From: Ilyonectria destructans
Lineage: Eukaryota > Ascomycota > Sordariomycetes > Hypocreales > Nectriaceae
DNA: 64,000 bases
Direction of reading: 5' to 3'
Assembly: GCA_020740775.1 (NCBI GenBank)
Contig: JAHEWK010000007.1
Span: forward strand, 868,001-932,000
Shown one piece after another: positions 20,631 through 32,958 of this stretch. Positions within the stretch are counted from its first letter, which is position 1, and each line of letters starts with the position of its first letter. Under the pieces are notes generated by a model that worked only from the letters and a program-made list of their open reading frames with translations, had not been told where the DNA came from and ran no database searches. Position numbers and translations under genes: made by a program.

Positions 20631-21838
20631 TTACGTCGACCGAACCCAGCGCTCCAACACGGCCTGAATTATATCACTGTTCTTCTCCATAAACATCATG
20701 TGTCCATTGCCATGGATACCAGCTGCTCCAAGCTCGATGTGCCTGGTCTTGGAACAGCCAGCTTGACGGAGGAACTGGGCCACGCAGTAGTCATATGGCA
20801 TATGGTAGGAAGCTTCCCCAGTAACAATCAGGATGGGCTTGCCCTGCAGGTTGACCAGGCGACGCGGCGCGGGTTTGTCTGCTTGAAGAACACACTGCAC
20901 AAAATCCTCCCCTCGGTTGGGCTGAATCTTTTGGACAAGATCGGCAGCAGGGTTGACAACGACAGGGCTGTAGGTGATGGGGATATCGGTCAAGCCCCAG
21001 GGGCGAGCGGCTCTGGTGCTGAAGACGGCGTCTCTGAATGGAGGGCCAGAGGGTTCAAGAAGGATAAGGCCCTTGATGAGCTTAGGGCGTGCGTCTGCGA
21101 TAAGGATAGGCATAATCCCACCTTGGCTGTGGCCGAGAAGGATGACGGGCTTGCCGATCTTGTCAAGCAGTGCAGCACCAGCAGCTCGCACAGTCTCTTG
21201 CTGATATGTGGCATTATTGATAAATTGGACGTTGGAGCTGTAAAAGGCATCAAAGACTGCGTCACCTCGCAGACCAGTACCGGGCCACTGGGTGTGGTTG
21301 ACTGCCTGAGGCCAGAGGTTGAAGACTTGGCCAGCGGTGAAGCGCTGTTCGATGATCTCGGCCGAGTAGGTCGAGGGCGTGGTGGCTCCGTCGGCTGGCA
21401 TCCATGCTGATCGACCTCGCAAGGTTTGATCGACGATGTAGACCACGTATCCTTGGCTAATAAATTGTGATGCCCAACCACGGCCGCCGTCAGGCTTGTT
21501 CAGGAAGTTCTGTTAAAAGTTGAGCCTCTAGGTAAGCTTGAAATGCCGTTTTCTTTTCAGCAAACGGGCGAACTTACGCTGCCTGTCTGCGCCTGGCCAT
21601 GGATAAAGACAATCGAGGTTCGTTGCTTGGCACCACCGACTGGTACCAGCTTCTCGACGTACATCTGGTCGCGGAAGATCTCCCCTCCCGCTCCGTCATC
21701 GACGTAGCCTCCACCTACATAAAAGTAGGAGCGGATGGAAGGGACTTCGCCCTGGGAGCCACTAGGCTGGCCGTAGGAGGTAGCGGCACATTGCGTGACT
21801 GTCGCAGCCGCAAAAGCGACGAGTGTGGCGAAGCGCAT
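20631..21838 (-). CDS. secreted alpha/beta hydrolase, 379 aa
   Basis: Exons 21838-21578 and 21509-20631 are joined by a 68-nt intron (GTAAGT). The start [19 protein letters not shown] is a signal peptide. An in-frame extension upstream has only a TTG and is rejected. The fold shows [12 protein letters not shown] as the first strand and oxyanion HG, the lid-like region, and the nucleophile elbow LLGHSQGG with Ser at about residue 215. LLEPSGPPF is a candidate for the acidic residue and [10 protein letters not shown] supplies the catalytic histidine near the C-terminus. It acts outside the cell on an unknown ester or amide substrate. It converges with the rhodopsin-type gene, with only about 140 bases between their ends. 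Confidence 0.85.
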
Positions 21839-22599
21839 GGCAAACAAATGAACGGATCTAGGATCTCGAATGCGACGACGTGGCGGATCGTTTGGAAAAG
21901 AGGAGAATGAGTACAACAGCCATGCAGCGAAGAGGGGGTTGTGACGGATTGGGCCACAATGGGCTGCAACAAGTATTTGTTCGTTGCGACAGAAGTCTAG
22001 AATTCAGCGGCTATACACCCTCCCGCCGGCAGATTGACATTTATCCTGCTGGTCTCACCCGTCACCTTTGCTAACAAGAGGATGCGTCTCAATTTATCTT
22101 AGTGCATATATATATATATATAGATGTATCGCGTGCCTGAGGGAATTGTCCCATGTCGCGCGATAAACGCCCGACCGCTACTGACCCGTACGCCACCATT
22201 TTTAACCTTTTCCCCATGAGCTTGATCGCCTCTTGGCATTTCAGTTTTTGACATGGAATGAACTCTATTATCCCTACCCTGGCTTTGGGGTCAGCATTAA
22301 CATGGGCGACCGGCGGAAACCGGGTCACAGGGGACACGCCACAGGCTGCGTACTCACGACCAACAAAAGACACAAGAATCCTTCGTGTGATGGAGGCGAG
22401 CTAGAGAACAGTAGCGCTGAATGCCTTGGCTTGGAGTCGGATTTTGGTGGTATAATGAGGGACTTTGGTTTAAGACAGTAAGTTGACCTGGTCTACCGGT
22501 ATTATGATGAGTGAACGTCTTCTCATTTTCCCTCATCTTTGTTGTTATTTTTCTCGACGTTGCAATGGATGACCTGACGCTTCTCATTCACTGACTCTT
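21839..22599. other. intergenic, no gene seen
   Basis: About 0.75 kb upstream of the hydrolase. It contains a (TA)7 microsatellite at about 22107-22121 and no supported frame. Confidence 0.5.
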
Positions 22600-23734
22600 C
22601 AGCTGTCTCTCCATCCTCGTTACGGGGATGAGATTGACCTGGAGGAAGGTTGCCAAGCAGCCAATCAACCTAGGCGACTACCTGACCAACGTCCGGCGTG
22701 TCTGTGCTGCATGGTCCGGCTTGCATTGATCCACGTCGTGTTACTGTGGGGAACCAACACTGTGCCAGAAGCGGTACGGCAGACAATGTATTTACGGACG
22801 CGGAGATTTATCGGGGAGAAATCGGGAGTAAATTTGCCATTGCCAACCGCGGCTTCGACAATTCATTGTCAGTTTCTGTTGCCCTAGCCGTCACCGCTGG
22901 AAAGTCTCGTGTGAAATGAAGTTAATCTTCTTTAATCCACTGGTTGCAGAAACTCGTCCTTCCTGATATCTATTGACGCCTACTTTTAAACTTGAGATTC
23001 AAGAAGATCCTGATCATTTCCTTCCTTGTCGTCTTCTTCATCGCGTATGTCGTGGTGAATCTGGTCACCTTTAGCGGATGCAAGCCCTTCTATCTGTACT
23101 GTCAAGTGGTTCCCGACCCCGGTAAGTTCAAAACTTCAATCATTGGTGCTTGATCGGCGAGAATGACCGTCGGTATCAGGATCCTGCGCGAAGGCGCAGC
23201 TGCAACTCATCGTTGTTGGCGTCCTCAACATCGTCACCGACGCCATGCTCCTCGCCGTCCCGATACCGTTATCCGTTTCATTGAAGACCTCTTGGAAGCG
23301 CAAGCTGCGACTATACGCCCTGTATGCTCTGGGCGTCTTCATCGTAGCCATCGCGATCATTCGACTACCAATCAACTCGATCCACAAGGACAGGCAAGTC
23401 AACCAGCCGACGTGGGCAATACCGAGCTTCTAACGGCTACAATAGTCGTCCACCCCCAAACGATTTACGGTCCCTGGAATAAGAAAAACTAGGACTCAAC
23501 CTACCGCCACTCTTACGAAATGGGCAACCAAGCCACCACAGTCGGAAGAACGGGACAATTCCGCGCTCCTCCAACGATGATTTTAGGACATAAGCCTACT
23601 CCCTCAACTCCATGAACCACAAGCGAGATTCGCCTCTTGGTGGAATTTTGCAAACGCAGGAGATCATTGTCACCGAGTATATCGAGCCGAAGGAAAATGC
23701 GAAGGGAGGGTCGAGGCAGCTAGATGAGGTTTGA
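22600..23734 (+). pseudogene. broken Fung_rhodopsin-type membrane protein gene
   Basis: Family blocks appear in the right order but in changing frames. They are an N-terminal membrane/loop segment (WRKVAKQPINLGDY), a second membrane segment with LLWGTNTVPEA, the DAEIYRGEIGSKFAIANR loop, and a long hydrophobic stretch (IISFLVVFFIAYVVVNLV). The VVPDPG motif follows, then after a still-intact GTAAGT/CAG intron SCAKAQLQLIVVGVLNIVTD, and finally a TELLTATIVVH segment and a polar tail ending at 23734. Frameshifts fall near 22726, 22793, 23414 and 23605, with in-frame stops near 22972 and 23490. It is a relative, not a close copy, of the intact gene at 19167-20487. Confidence 0.8.
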
Positions 23735-24966
23735 AGTTGCGTCTAACTCATTGATTCAATGAGCGATACTACGGGACTAAGAAAGCGCATTTTAAGATCA
23801 TGTATACAGTTACGGTGACATACTTTGCGACTTCTAATGGCCTTAGATCTCATTTGCTAAATGAGGCCCACAGCTCCCACTTTTATACTCAAAGATGATT
23901 AAGTAGAAGGTATAACTGAATACAGCGAAGCAGGAATAGACAAGGCTATGTTTGGGACAATTATGATGGTGATAAGCCTTAACCTTTGCCGGAAATTGAG
24001 GAATGAGAAAAGAGTGTCGGCGCCGGTGCTGGACCCCCAAGTCGTGCGTGGCCGCATCCACTTCCCACTGGATGAGCTCATTGCCCCACACCAAAGTAAT
24101 GAGATTAACAAGTACCCCGTAGTTCTACTGTGTCACTCGAGACTCCAGGACAGAGATAAATAAGGATCAGGTCCCAAGACTGCATATCGTAGGTAACATC
24201 TAAGTACTAACGAAGTCAGAAGGCAAAAAGACAAAAAGAAGACATACAACAGCGAGGATTCCCCGGTCGTCACCGACCCGAGTACTAATTCGCCGCTTCT
24301 CAGCTTGACTAAGGGAGAGCGGACGGGTTTTCTTATCTGCTAAATGTTCCTAGCCCGAAGATTTGCCGAACCTGTGCCAATGTCAGCCCGTTATGCCAGA
24401 TACTCTGCCGCTCTATTCCAGATGGACAACTGTGGGGCTATGTGTCTGTTTAATATGGAGGAGCTAGGCGCTGGAGTATGTTCACGCCCCGCTATCTTTC
24501 AGGCTGCTATATCAGCCTTATATGCCCCTTTTAATTACTTATTTTAATTAATTATTACTTTTAATAAAATATTAATTGTAATATATAAATATTAAATTCA
24601 TCTCTTTATTTTAATATTATATTTTATGCCTGAAGGTAGGTTTTATTCTGCCAGTCCTGACCGCCTGGTCGGAACCTGGGCTATGTATGACACTCTATGC
24701 TATCATAAAAATGCCAACGCAAGGCTTTCTCTAAACATTCCAGGCAGAGTGCCTCGCGCTAACGGGGTGGCAGTGCTCCAGGCTCATCACCCTCGACCTG
24801 GCTGACGGTGAAGTTCAATCAAGACCTGACACCTCCGTTTCTGTTATATTACTGTATAGGAAACTGTGTCAAATCAACCGCCCCTCAATCACCCTCCGTT
24901 GTGACTTTATCGTTTGATAGCCCGTCTATTGATCTCCCTCCTCCAACCTCCCCGATTTTTGCCATC
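23735..24966. other. intergenic, 1.2 kb, with AT-rich island
   Basis: No supported gene. The centre holds an abrupt AT-rich block listed separately. A short plus-strand frame at 24344-24547 borders it and has no known family. Confidence 0.5.
24530..24630. repeat. AT-rich island, about 100 bp
   Basis: A run made almost only of A and T (tattttaattaattattact and similar) with sharp edges inside sequence of ordinary composition. This is typical of a mutated or RIP-affected insertion remnant. No terminal repeats or coding sequence could be recognised. Confidence 0.6.
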
Positions 24967-27900
24967 ATGGCCCAACCGGCTGCCACAGCCGAGCCGGCAT
25001 TCCAGGCAACAATACTCGACTTCAAGGTTTCATTGGGCGACAATGAGTTGTACAAAACGATATTAGAGACGAAGACGGTTGACCAAGTCTACGATGCAAT
25101 GGAGCAGCTTCAGGCCGAGCAGGCCAAGAAGAACGCAATGGGCCACCTGTCGAAAATCTTCCCGTATCTGGAGCGGCTCCAGGAGTACGGCAGGATCCTG
25201 GATACCTTCGCCCAAGTCAAGCCCGACGTCCTTTGCCTGCTTTGGGGTCCCCTCAAGCTGCTTTTGCAATGGGCCAGCATTTTGAAGCAGTCCTTCGATG
25301 ACATTGTGAACACGATTGAAGAAATCGGGGAATCTTTTTCAGAAATTGCCAAATTCATCAAAATTTTCCCCGACAAAGAATGCATCCCTCACATCCTGGG
25401 CCTCCTCTTTCAGGACTTGCTCGACTTTTATTCAATTGCGCTCGAGTTCTTCAAAAACTCCCGTAAGAAATACCGTCTGATTTCACGTCAAGTCGTGTGA
25501 ATTGTACACTAATAGTGGCCAAGATTGGAAGCTCGTCTACGAAGCGGTATGGCCCAGGAAGCGGGCCAAGATACGAATTGCTGTGTCAAATCTTCAGCGG
25601 CATTGTTCGCAACTGAAGAATCGAGTCCAGCTGGAGCATCTTCAAGCAGAATGCGACGCCAGGATCCAGGCATTTGACCATTTTGAAAAGTCCGAGAAGT
25701 CCGCGCAAAGGATAGAGTACAGGGGAATCAAGGAATCCTTTTCCCCAGATGACTATGACAAAGATCTTGAAAAACTCCGCGGCATGGTATGTGAAGGCAC
25801 TGGCCAGTGGCTTGATGAAGATGCAGATTTCCTCACTTGGCTCGACAAATCGCAAAAGACAGATCGAACAATATGGCTTCAGGGAATTCCTGGTGCAGGT
25901 ACGTTGCCACAGTCTCATTGCTTTCACTCCATCGCCAACGTTGACATTCCACCAAGGGAAGACATTCCTCTGCAGCACCGTGGTCCGCAAAGCGTTGGCT
26001 GTCGGCCCAACCCTCTTCGCTTTCCTCAGCCACAAGTTTTCTGCTAGCACAACGGCGCGATCCGTCGTCCACTCGTTATTGTTCCAAGTATGCGATAGTC
26101 TCGAACACTTGCAGGCGATTCTTTGTCAGACAGAAACTCGAACGCTGAAGTTGGACCTGGAAGCTGCCGTGAGTCTGCTGCGGGATTTGCTTTGCAATGC
26201 CGGTCCGGTTTTCATGGTCATCGATGGCCTGGACGAGATTGAAGGCATGGAGCGAGCGAGACTTCTCAGATGCCTCCTGCAAGTCTCAAATGACTGCAAG
26301 GAAACGAGAATACTCATCAGTTCTAGGATGGAGCCCGATATAGAAGGCATCTTGCGAGACAAAAGCACCCCAATTCGCGTCGATGGAAGGAATCACGGAA
26401 GCATCCAGGTGTTTATCTCTCACCACCTGCATGAGTGGTTTGAAGAACGAAACTTCATTCGCGAGGCTCGAAATGAAATTACCAAGCTGCTTGCTCCACT
26501 AGCGCCGACTTCGAAGGGTTTGTTCTTGCTGAAATTCCGGCCACGATTCCGTGAAACTAATTCTTGGAAGGGATGTTTATGTACGCCAAGGTTGTTCTCA
26601 GCAGCGTGGAGGATCTTGACGACATAGACTCGATTCGTGAATCTCTGCAAGTATTACCGAAAGATCTTGACGAAGCGTATGTATTCGGCGTATCCGAATG
26701 AAGTAACCCGGTGCTAATGTTGTCTTCCTAGATATGAGAGAATTTTGCAACGTATCGACTCCCTCAAGCCAGCTCGAGCAGACAAAGCCCGCAAGCTGCT
26801 AGGCTGGGTTGGAAGTTCGCCCTGTCCTATGACAAAGCAAGAAATGGAGGCAGCCTTGACTATTCGCATGGATGATTCCGATGGCTGCAGAGGAGTTATT
26901 GCCGAAACGACAGCAATGAAGGACTGCGGACCTCTTCTCGAGGTTATTGATGACTATGTTCAGTTTGTGCACTTCACAGTCAAGGAGTAAGTATACCTTG
27001 ATATTGAATACATGGCTAGACCGAGATGCTAAGTTGCTGGATTTAGGTACATCTTCAGTTCGCACATTCCGAACAACCCCATCAGCCTCGTCGAGTTCAG
27101 TTTCAGTTTGGCGAACTCCTGTATACAGTACCTCTGCCAGCGACACCATGACAGCGACTTATCTGACGACGAATTGGAGAAGCTTTTGATCTTGGGCGTC
27201 TTCCGGCTTCATGATTACGCATCCACCATGTGGCTAGAGCTGGTCGAGCAATGCTGTCGCCTCTGTCACGGCATGTCTCGAGGTGATCAGACTAACCTTC
27301 TCCAGCTACTGCACAAAAGAAGGCACAACGAATTATTTGACCGGAAGGATGAACCCAGCGTTGCATCCCTTGTCGTGTTCATCTTCCAGGAGACCAATCC
27401 ATCCATCCACAAATTACTCTGGGAAGCCGCCTGCTTCCGGGAAAAGTGGTCCGAGGAAGGATTTGACAGACGTGAAAGTGAGTAGATGAGACCTGGTTCC
27501 CTTTCATTTGAAAAGAGGGCTTGCTAACAGTACAAGCTGCTCCTTGGATTGGCCTCGACCCCTTAACAATCACTAGGACTTCCGTCAGTCTTTTCTCGGC
27601 TGTTGATCGGCTTCTATGCGGAACTGTGTCTCATCGACAGGATTGTCGATGCCATGAAGTCCAATGGCATTTTGGCGAGCGACCCTTCAAGTGCGGTTTT
27701 CTTGGATGCTTCTTCCGTCGCCACGGATTCGGGACAAAGGCCTTTCGTAACGCCCACCAGAAGTGCCACGATCGATCTTGGAAATGCACCGAGCCTGACT
27801 GCCAGTTTTCGCAAGGCTTCCTTTCCCGCAAGATGCGAGACCAGCATTGGGAGCACTGCCATCGTGAAGGCGCCCAGACCCTTGAAATCCCAAAAGGCAT

Positions 27901-28759
27901 GGACCAAAGCGAAAAGAAGTCGATTTTGATAGACTTGATCAAGGCGAACAATGTCGCATTAATCACGTCACTGGCTCCTGAATTTCGGGGCTGCTGGAAC
28001 GATCGAGATGTCGCTGAAATGGCAGGGCGATTTGGTTCAATTCCTCTTTTTAGCCACATTCTAAGTCAGCCGGCGTTCTACTATCACAGCAATTTGGTTT
28101 CTGCGGCAATCGCCGGGGGAAGAATTGATGCATTCCAGCATTTAATGTTCAATTCGCAGCTCGGGTTGCACATTTCTAATGTGCTTTCCGACATCTTGAC
28201 ATCGGACATACAAGCCTTCCGTGACGGCTGGGAACAATTGGTAGACATGGAGTTCGACTACTGGAACAACAAACAACGAAAAAAACTGAACCAAGTGGCC
28301 CGCGAATTTACGACATCCAATATTTACCCGACTCTCAAGAGACCAGAGGATACCACCTTTTTGCTCCAAATTTGGGACAGAATCGACATTGGAAAAACAC
28401 TAGGGCCAGTATATTTAGGAGACGCCTTGGTCGATGTTGCCACAACATGCTGCTCTATAGAACTGGCCAGATACCTGTTAGGCCTAGGCGCCACTATCGA
28501 CCACAGACGCAGTGGTACATTTCTCACACCTCTTCACCATGCGGCCAGAAAGGATTCAGCCGTCGCAGCTGAGTTCATCAAGTTATTATTGGAGCAAGGA
28601 GCTGATCCAGAAGCATACTCGGTGTCGATTCCCGCACATGGAAGCAAAATCAGGCGGATCAGGGATGAGCGAGGAGCTAAAAACATCTCAAAATGGCTCA
28701 GCATGAGCTGGGATGAGCTTGTAGAGGCGACGAAGGGAGCTCGGGAAGGTAAAGAGTAA
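24967..28759 (+). CDS. NACHT receptor with DUF7708-like N-terminus, C2H2 motifs and ankyrin repeats, 1150 aa
   Basis: Seven exons join in one open frame: 24967-25462, 25524-25898, 25957-26517, 26571-26676, 26732-26986, 27047-27477 and 27531-28759. The start is ATG 24967 (MAQPAATAEP). Upstream in-frame sequence is leader. Residues 60-200 form the helical domain seen before NACHT in such proteins (VKPDVLCLLWGPLKLLLQWAS). NACHT has Walker A GIPGAGKT at 286-293, split by an intron, and Walker B FMVIDGLDE near 377-385. A winged-helix region follows (MFMYAKVVLSSVEDLDDIDS). A C2H2-like module lies at about 785-850 (RPFKCGFLGCFF, RSWKCTEPDC). Ankyrin-like repeats are at 1047-1105 (YLLGLGATIDHR, LLLEQGADPEA). 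It is an NLR-like intracellular sensor by family. Three of its six introns end in AAG instead of YAG. Confidence 0.9.
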
Positions 28760-29018
28760 CTAGAGACAATCGCAGAAGCACACCTATACTTCAAGACTTG
28801 CTGCTTGGCTTGCGGAAATCGCCAGAGGTTTCAAGATGACCGAATCATACTATGATTTCAGATCTCCATATTCAAGGCAGTTCCGTCTTTGAGACACCCA
28901 AAAAGATAATTAGACTTAGGAAATCTATTGATGGGTATCTGTAGATATTTTTGACTGAGTTAAAAACGCCCATAAGAAGACCGGTGAGCTCGGTAATTTG
29001 AACCTCCAGCTAAGACGC

Positions 29019-32000
29019 CTAGTTCTTCCGCATTTCCAATGCCAAGTCGGAGTCCGTTGAAGACTTCAGCATCTTTTGAAGTCGCTAATTACGGCATCAG
29101 TGCATGTCTTGCTAAAAAAGAGAACAAGATTGGCACTTACCATCCATCTCTCTCCCTCAAACTCCTCTTGAGACAAATCGGCAGAGTCCAGTGATCGGCT
29201 GATCAACTTCAACTTGTCTTGCTGCACCCACTGTATGTACTGCCCGTGTGTTAGTTACTAGATATACAATGAAAGCGGGATGGAGAAACACCTACATTTT
29301 CAATAGTGTCTTTGACGATGTATCGTCTTACAGTAACCTCCCTTGTCTGTCCCATTCGATGAACCCTATTCAACGCCTGGATTTCCGCCATTGGGTTCCA
29401 GTGAGGTTCAAGAAGGTGGACATGATTGCCGGCGATGAGGTTCAACCTAAAGAGAAAAATTGGTCAGGATAGCAAGCACGTAGAAATGTGTCTTTAGAAA
29501 GGAAACATCACACACGCACGCACAAAGCAAGACAAAAACAGGAGCAATACTCACCCTTCTCCTGCACTTCCGATACTAGCCAACATGACTCTGCAATTTG
29601 GCTGATCACTGAAGATTTTGATCGCGGCTTCCCTTCCCTGGAGTGTACATTGGCCATCCAACCTTTGAAACGCCAAGCCATCTCTCGAGAGAGCTTCTCC
29701 CACAAGGTCAAGCATCCTAGTCCAGATGCTGAATACCACGCTATTGTACCAGATATCGATTTATCAGCTTTGGGAAGCCCAGTCAAATAGACGGTGCATA
29801 CCACGATACTGACCTTTTCCCTTGACATGTTTGAATACTGGCAGGAGTTTGTTCTCTGCGTAGGTTCTGAAGCAGTGCCCTTAATTTTGCGGAAGGAGCA
29901 ACGGCACCAGTACCTTTCGACCCTTTGGTAGTTTGCAGGGCCTTCGAGGCCCCGTTTGACGGCACTCCCGATAAGCAACCAAGGCATTCGGGTTCCTTCG
30001 AGTCAGCCCGGGGGGAAGCTTCATCTTGAAGTTCAGGCATTTGACGACACTGCCCGCAGGCCTCGCAGGAGTCGCCAACCAGCAGCATCATGCCCCAATC
30101 CACATTGTTGTCTTTCTCCCTCCAGCTCTGCAACGCGGAGGGGGGCAACATCTCTTGTCCATGATTGCAAATTCTTCTAAGGAAGTTGATCAAAGTCAAA
30201 ATGTTTCTTCCTCGTTTCCGACCTGGAACGCGTCTGTTCTGCCCCGTCTTATCCTCGGAAAGTCCGGCTGCAATCTTCGCCGTCCTGTCCCTGAAGAAGT
30301 TGTAAAGGTCTTGATCGTCAGGATCCAGCTCTACTTGCTCTATCACTTCCGTTTTCGAAGGAAGGTTCAAGGTAAGCCCACAGGACTCTTTCGTTCGGCG
30401 AATGCAAGTCGCGCGGATAAGATCGCCGAGAGCATCGAAGCATTGTGGTTGTTTCTTCTTGATAGGCGAGTGGATCCAGAACTCGAACTGGGATTTCTCG
30501 CAAAATTGAGGGACTCGTATAAAGGATATAAGGGAGAAGTAGTCTGTCAGAGAGTTTCGAATCGGAGTTCCTGTGAGACACCATCGTGATATCGCTTTCA
30601 GGCGCCGGGCGACTTGGAAGGTGATGGAGGATGCATTGCATATACGGTGAGCTGACAATCTGTATCAGAGCAGAGATCATGAATGAAATGAAGGACATGT
30701 CGGCTTTGTATTTGAATAATGGCACAATACTCACCCTCATCAAGAAAAACGCGGCGCCATGTCTGTGAAAAAAGGAGATCATTCTTCTTGTCTTTCTTGC
30801 ATCGCATTGTTTCATATGTCGTCAGAACGATGTCTGCTTCCATAAGCTGGTTTTTTTGCCCTGAGCGAACCGAGCCATGGTACACCACGAATCTAATATG
30901 TCCAGGTTGAATATGCCTAATAAACTGTGTCAGATATGCTCACATTTTGTTCTGTCTTTGGGGGTGTCGAATTAGTACTTTGAGATTTGTCGTTTCCATT
31001 CGGGAATTGCTATGACGCAATCATTAAACGACCTTCAATATAAAGATAGAGATATTTGCGAGAACGCACTGGATTTTGGAGTGACTATCAATGTTGCATG
31101 AGCGTCTCGGGGTGAGCTGTTGCTGCGTGCGTCGATTGAAGCGCAAATCAGAGCCAGAGCCGTCAATGTTTTTCCAAGACCCATTTCCTATAGTGCATCA
31201 ACATGAGTCAAGGAATAAGAGGCACTCTAACTCGGAGTACATACATCGGCAAGAATCCCTCCATTTATGGGAAGTGGACTGAGTTCGAGTGACCCCGTGA
31301 TCGAGTGGCGGTATCTATTACCTACAGTCAGCACATCAGGATTGCAGGAGTGGACTAGGAACCGGTCGTTGCGTCCTGCCTTAAATTTCCATTAGCGTCG
31401 CATGTCCGGGTCCAAAGGCCTGGAAATTTGGTAGTTCCAGCTACTCCACATTCTCTTTCCACCATCAGGCTGAGAGCCACGAGTTGATGACTTCAACGCC
31501 AACGCTGTCAGCACGTGTACTACCAAGGTGCAGTACAAAGACAAAGAGAATGCGAATATAGTTAACTTCAACTCACGGATTCAGGCTGGATTGAAGGCTA
31601 GGGCTCTGCGTTGTATCGATCGACTCGTCTCGCCTTCCAGCCGAGTCGAATATCCTCATGACTTCCGCTGTTTCAACCTCATCGAGCGGGTCGGCCTGGG
31701 TCATCCCGTCTTGTTTGCCCCCCTCAGGATCGACAGGACACTGCGGCTTGGGCATTATACCTCCTGGACGAAGAAGATAATGAGGGTTCCAGTATTCGAT
31801 GCCCCAGCGACATTCGGTGGTGTATGGATGCTGGAAGTGAAATCCTACGGCCGAAAGGGCCTTGCTCACTCCTTGCATCTGAGACTTGCAGCCATGAACT
31901 GTAATCCTTAGTGTGCAGTCATTGCTGAGAGGGGTCTTCGCGGGGGGTTTCTGTCGACGGTTCTTGGGAGCAGATGGACCCTGACCCCCCTCGGGAGTGG

Positions 32001-32958
32001 CAGTGATGGGAGGAGTCGATGCCACCAAGTTACTAGAGTACTTGACATTGAATTGCTGTTGGAGTTCAGAGAACACCGTGTGAGCTAGAATCCCAGCATA
32101 TGCCTCGGAGTCCTCGAAGCTAAGTCTCATTCGACCGCCCCAAGGTGCCATTGCAACAGGTGTTGTCGTGACCCCGTTCTTGCCCATCCATGGGCTAGTG
32201 ATATCAACAATGACCTCCGTAGGTGTTAGCTAAGTACGAAAAAGAAACTGGGAAAAGGGACAAAGAACAAAACAAGAAGCTATTTTACCACTCCAAAGCA
32301 AACATCAATCTCAGGCGCCATTGAAATAGTGGGCTCGAAGGCGTTTGCGGGCCAGGTTTCATTTGATCCTATACCGTGATGAGCTTCAAGTCTGCCATGG
32401 GGACCAAGTCATCGCCTTCATCCTACCGTGTGTCCCGCCATCCAGGTCTGCTGTTGTATCCAGATGTGTTGAATTCGTCTCTTTCTCTACGAGAGCTCCA
32501 ACAGTGATGTCGGGGATCGCCGAGGTTGTGGTACACAATTCACTTTCATGATGACTTGAGCTGTACATCGCCACGCTGGCATCGAGCACTCCTATGCGTT
32601 CTTGAATCTCCACGTCGTCGAAACCAGAGGTAGTCATCTGAATATCTTCCGATCTGCAGGGGTCTGAGAAGGTTTGTGCGATCATGTCCACCAATGCTGA
32701 ATCTGGGCTTCCCTCTTGATTGAAGCTCGGGAAAGGTGAATACTGGCCGAAGTTGCTCGTATCCAGATACTCGCTACCAGGCCATAGGGTCGTAGGTGCC
32801 CCTTGCGCCCGCAGCGATGGTGGCTCATTGTCATGGAGCGAACTTCCTACATCGTATTCGACACGGTTCCTCTTTGCGGGCGGCCCTATTTCTGGGCAAG
32901 CAGGTAAGGGTTGGGGCCGTTTATCCCGCCTCTCCTGCTCCAGTTCGTCAATATTCAT
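29019..32958 (-). CDS. SNF2-family DNA-dependent ATPase/helicase, 1046 aa
   Basis: Thirteen exons: 32958-32427, 32368-32289, 32229-31577, 31490-31363, 31321-31245, 31187-31070, 31009-30979, 30916-30735, 30651-29814, 29740-29555, 29446-29296, 29239-29141 and 29084-29019. The joined frame is open throughout. The N-terminal 400 residues are acidic and variable. Motif Q-like helix HQLVALSLMVERE is followed by Walker A DEMGLGKT (490-497), DEAH near 599-602, SRWCLTGTPI, and the C-terminal lobe with VVFSIWTRMLDL and VHRMGQTR (about 970-977). A cysteine cluster (CEACGQC...ECLGC) between the lobes replaces the canonical RING of Rad5/HLTF proteins. The protein is nuclear and remodels chromatin or DNA-repair intermediates by family. 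It converges on the NACHT gene, with 259 bases between their ends. Confidence 0.9.

Noticed and set aside
20690..21410. 236-codon plus-strand frame
   Set aside because: It is antisense to the alpha/beta hydrolase, which has catalytic motifs and a signal peptide.
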